Source of the DNA: an uncultured Treponema sp.
Lineage (GTDB): Bacteria > Spirochaetota > Spirochaetia > Treponematales > Treponemataceae
DNA: 64,000 nucleotides
Reading direction: 5' to 3'
Assembly: GCA_945877425.1 (NCBI GenBank)
Contig: CAMCRZ010000003.1
Coordinates: forward strand, 62,001-126,000
Part shown: piece by piece, positions 63,742 through 64,000 of the stretch
Layout of the letters: the number at the start of each line of letters is the position of its first letter
Numbering within the stretch: the first letter of the stretch is position 1
Position numbers and translations under genes: made by a program
Notes under the pieces: model-generated
What the model was told of the DNA's origin: nothing
Seen by the model: only the letters and a program-made list of their open reading frames with translations
Database searches by the model: none

Positions 63742-64000
63742 TTATTTCTGACTGTTAAAACTTTCCGGTAATTCAGACTGAATTTTTGCAGCAAGCTTTT
63801 TTAAACTTTCACGCTTAAGTTTTTCTTCACTATAGGCAATAGTTTTTTCCAGAACAACTGTATTGAATTCAAATACAACTTCACCGTTATAAGTTATCAA
63901 AATTTCTGCAGAAGGCATTGCTGTTTTTGGAGAATCGTCTTCATCAGTTTCAGAGCTTTTGTTCAGCTGAACTTTTACATCAACAACGTAACTGGCAGCA
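63742..64000 (-). CDS. 3' end of an unidentified gene, cut by the window
   Basis: An open frame enters from the right edge and stops at TAA 63742-63744. The visible 85 residues include YVVDVKVQLNKSS, an acidic patch (ETDEDD), AEILITYNGEVVFEFNTVVL and a charged helical tail ending PESFNSQK. No family is recognised. It lies upstream of the tautomerase gene on the same strand. Confidence 0.6.
   Translation of the reverse strand, partial: AASYVVDVKVQLNKSSETDEDDSPKTAMPSAEILITYNGEVVFEFNTVVLEKTIAYSEEKLKRESLKKLAAKIQSELPESFNSQK

Noticed and set aside
63615-63794. N-terminal extension of the tautomerase ORF
   Set aside because: The family needs Pro directly after the initiator Met, and GGAGG precedes ATG 63614.
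1-64000. CRISPR arrays, IS elements, prophage, toxin-antitoxin or defence genes
   Set aside because: No regularly spaced repeats, transposase or integrase motifs, and no recognisable defence domains; gene content is core chromosomal.

Overview
The window looks like the chromosomal replication-origin region of an AT-rich spirochaete, most probably a gut or rumen-type Treponema. Evidence: the order dnaA-dnaN-recF-dciA-rpmH-rnpA-yidD-yidC-jag, with gyrB-gyrA on the other arm; an archaeal-type phenylalanyl-tRNA synthetase beta chain; a lipoprotein cyclophilin-FKBP fusion; and many lipoproteins with relaxed lipoboxes. No phage, IS element or CRISPR array is seen.

Layout. (1) 1-13.1 kb, mostly minus strand: a carB gene whose frame runs on into a diaminopimelate epimerase (cut by the window edge), carA, pyrE, a BtuF-type binding lipoprotein, a Nudix hydrolase and a MATE exporter. 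Plus-strand hutH, a histidine phosphatase and an InlB-repeat lipoprotein lie between carB and carA. (2) 13.1-15.6 kb: an aldo/keto reductase and a fused N-acetylglutamate synthase. (3) 15.6-17.1 kb: 1.5 kb without genes, holding five parS-like palindromes, a degenerate ~160-bp duplication and a DnaA-box cluster. (4) 17.1-29.8 kb: gyrA and gyrB on minus, dnaA to jag on plus, with oriC (DnaA boxes plus DnaA-trios) between dnaA and dnaN. (5) 29.8-41.6 kb: a secreted protein, the dual-domain PPIase, HrpB helicase, GNAT, a UDG-superfamily protein, arginase, a MocR-like regulator, a PHP phosphatase and PPDK. (6) 41.8-44.8 kb: a small beta-glucan locus with two GH128-like enzymes and a putative carbohydrate-binding protein. 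(7) 45-51.8 kb: pheT, an FtsH-like ATPase without protease, an S1 protein, BtuC/BtuD-type transporter genes and tRNA-Val. (8) 51.8-64 kb: a second MATE exporter, a TVP38-pssA-psd phospholipid operon, a diacylglycerol kinase, a large membrane-anchored propeller protein, a TPR-like lipoprotein, GH36 alpha-galactosidase, tautomerase and cytidine deaminase.

How the parts work together. Initiation and segregation sites lie within about 8 kb: parS cluster, DnaA-box cluster, gyrAB, dnaA, oriC. An exact 15-mer, TATTATAAGGAATTA, occurs four times, each time between genes and beside DnaA boxes, including a remote spot at 53.2-53.4 kb that could titrate DnaA. Pyrimidine and arginine metabolism is represented by carA, carB, pyrE, argA and arginase. 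carB is preceded by a leader ORF that runs through an intrinsic terminator, the arrangement of a pyrBI-type UTP-sensitive attenuator. Several promoters place the -10 box so close to the ATG that the mRNAs should be leaderless.

All calls are by eye from sequence; no alignment or database search was run.
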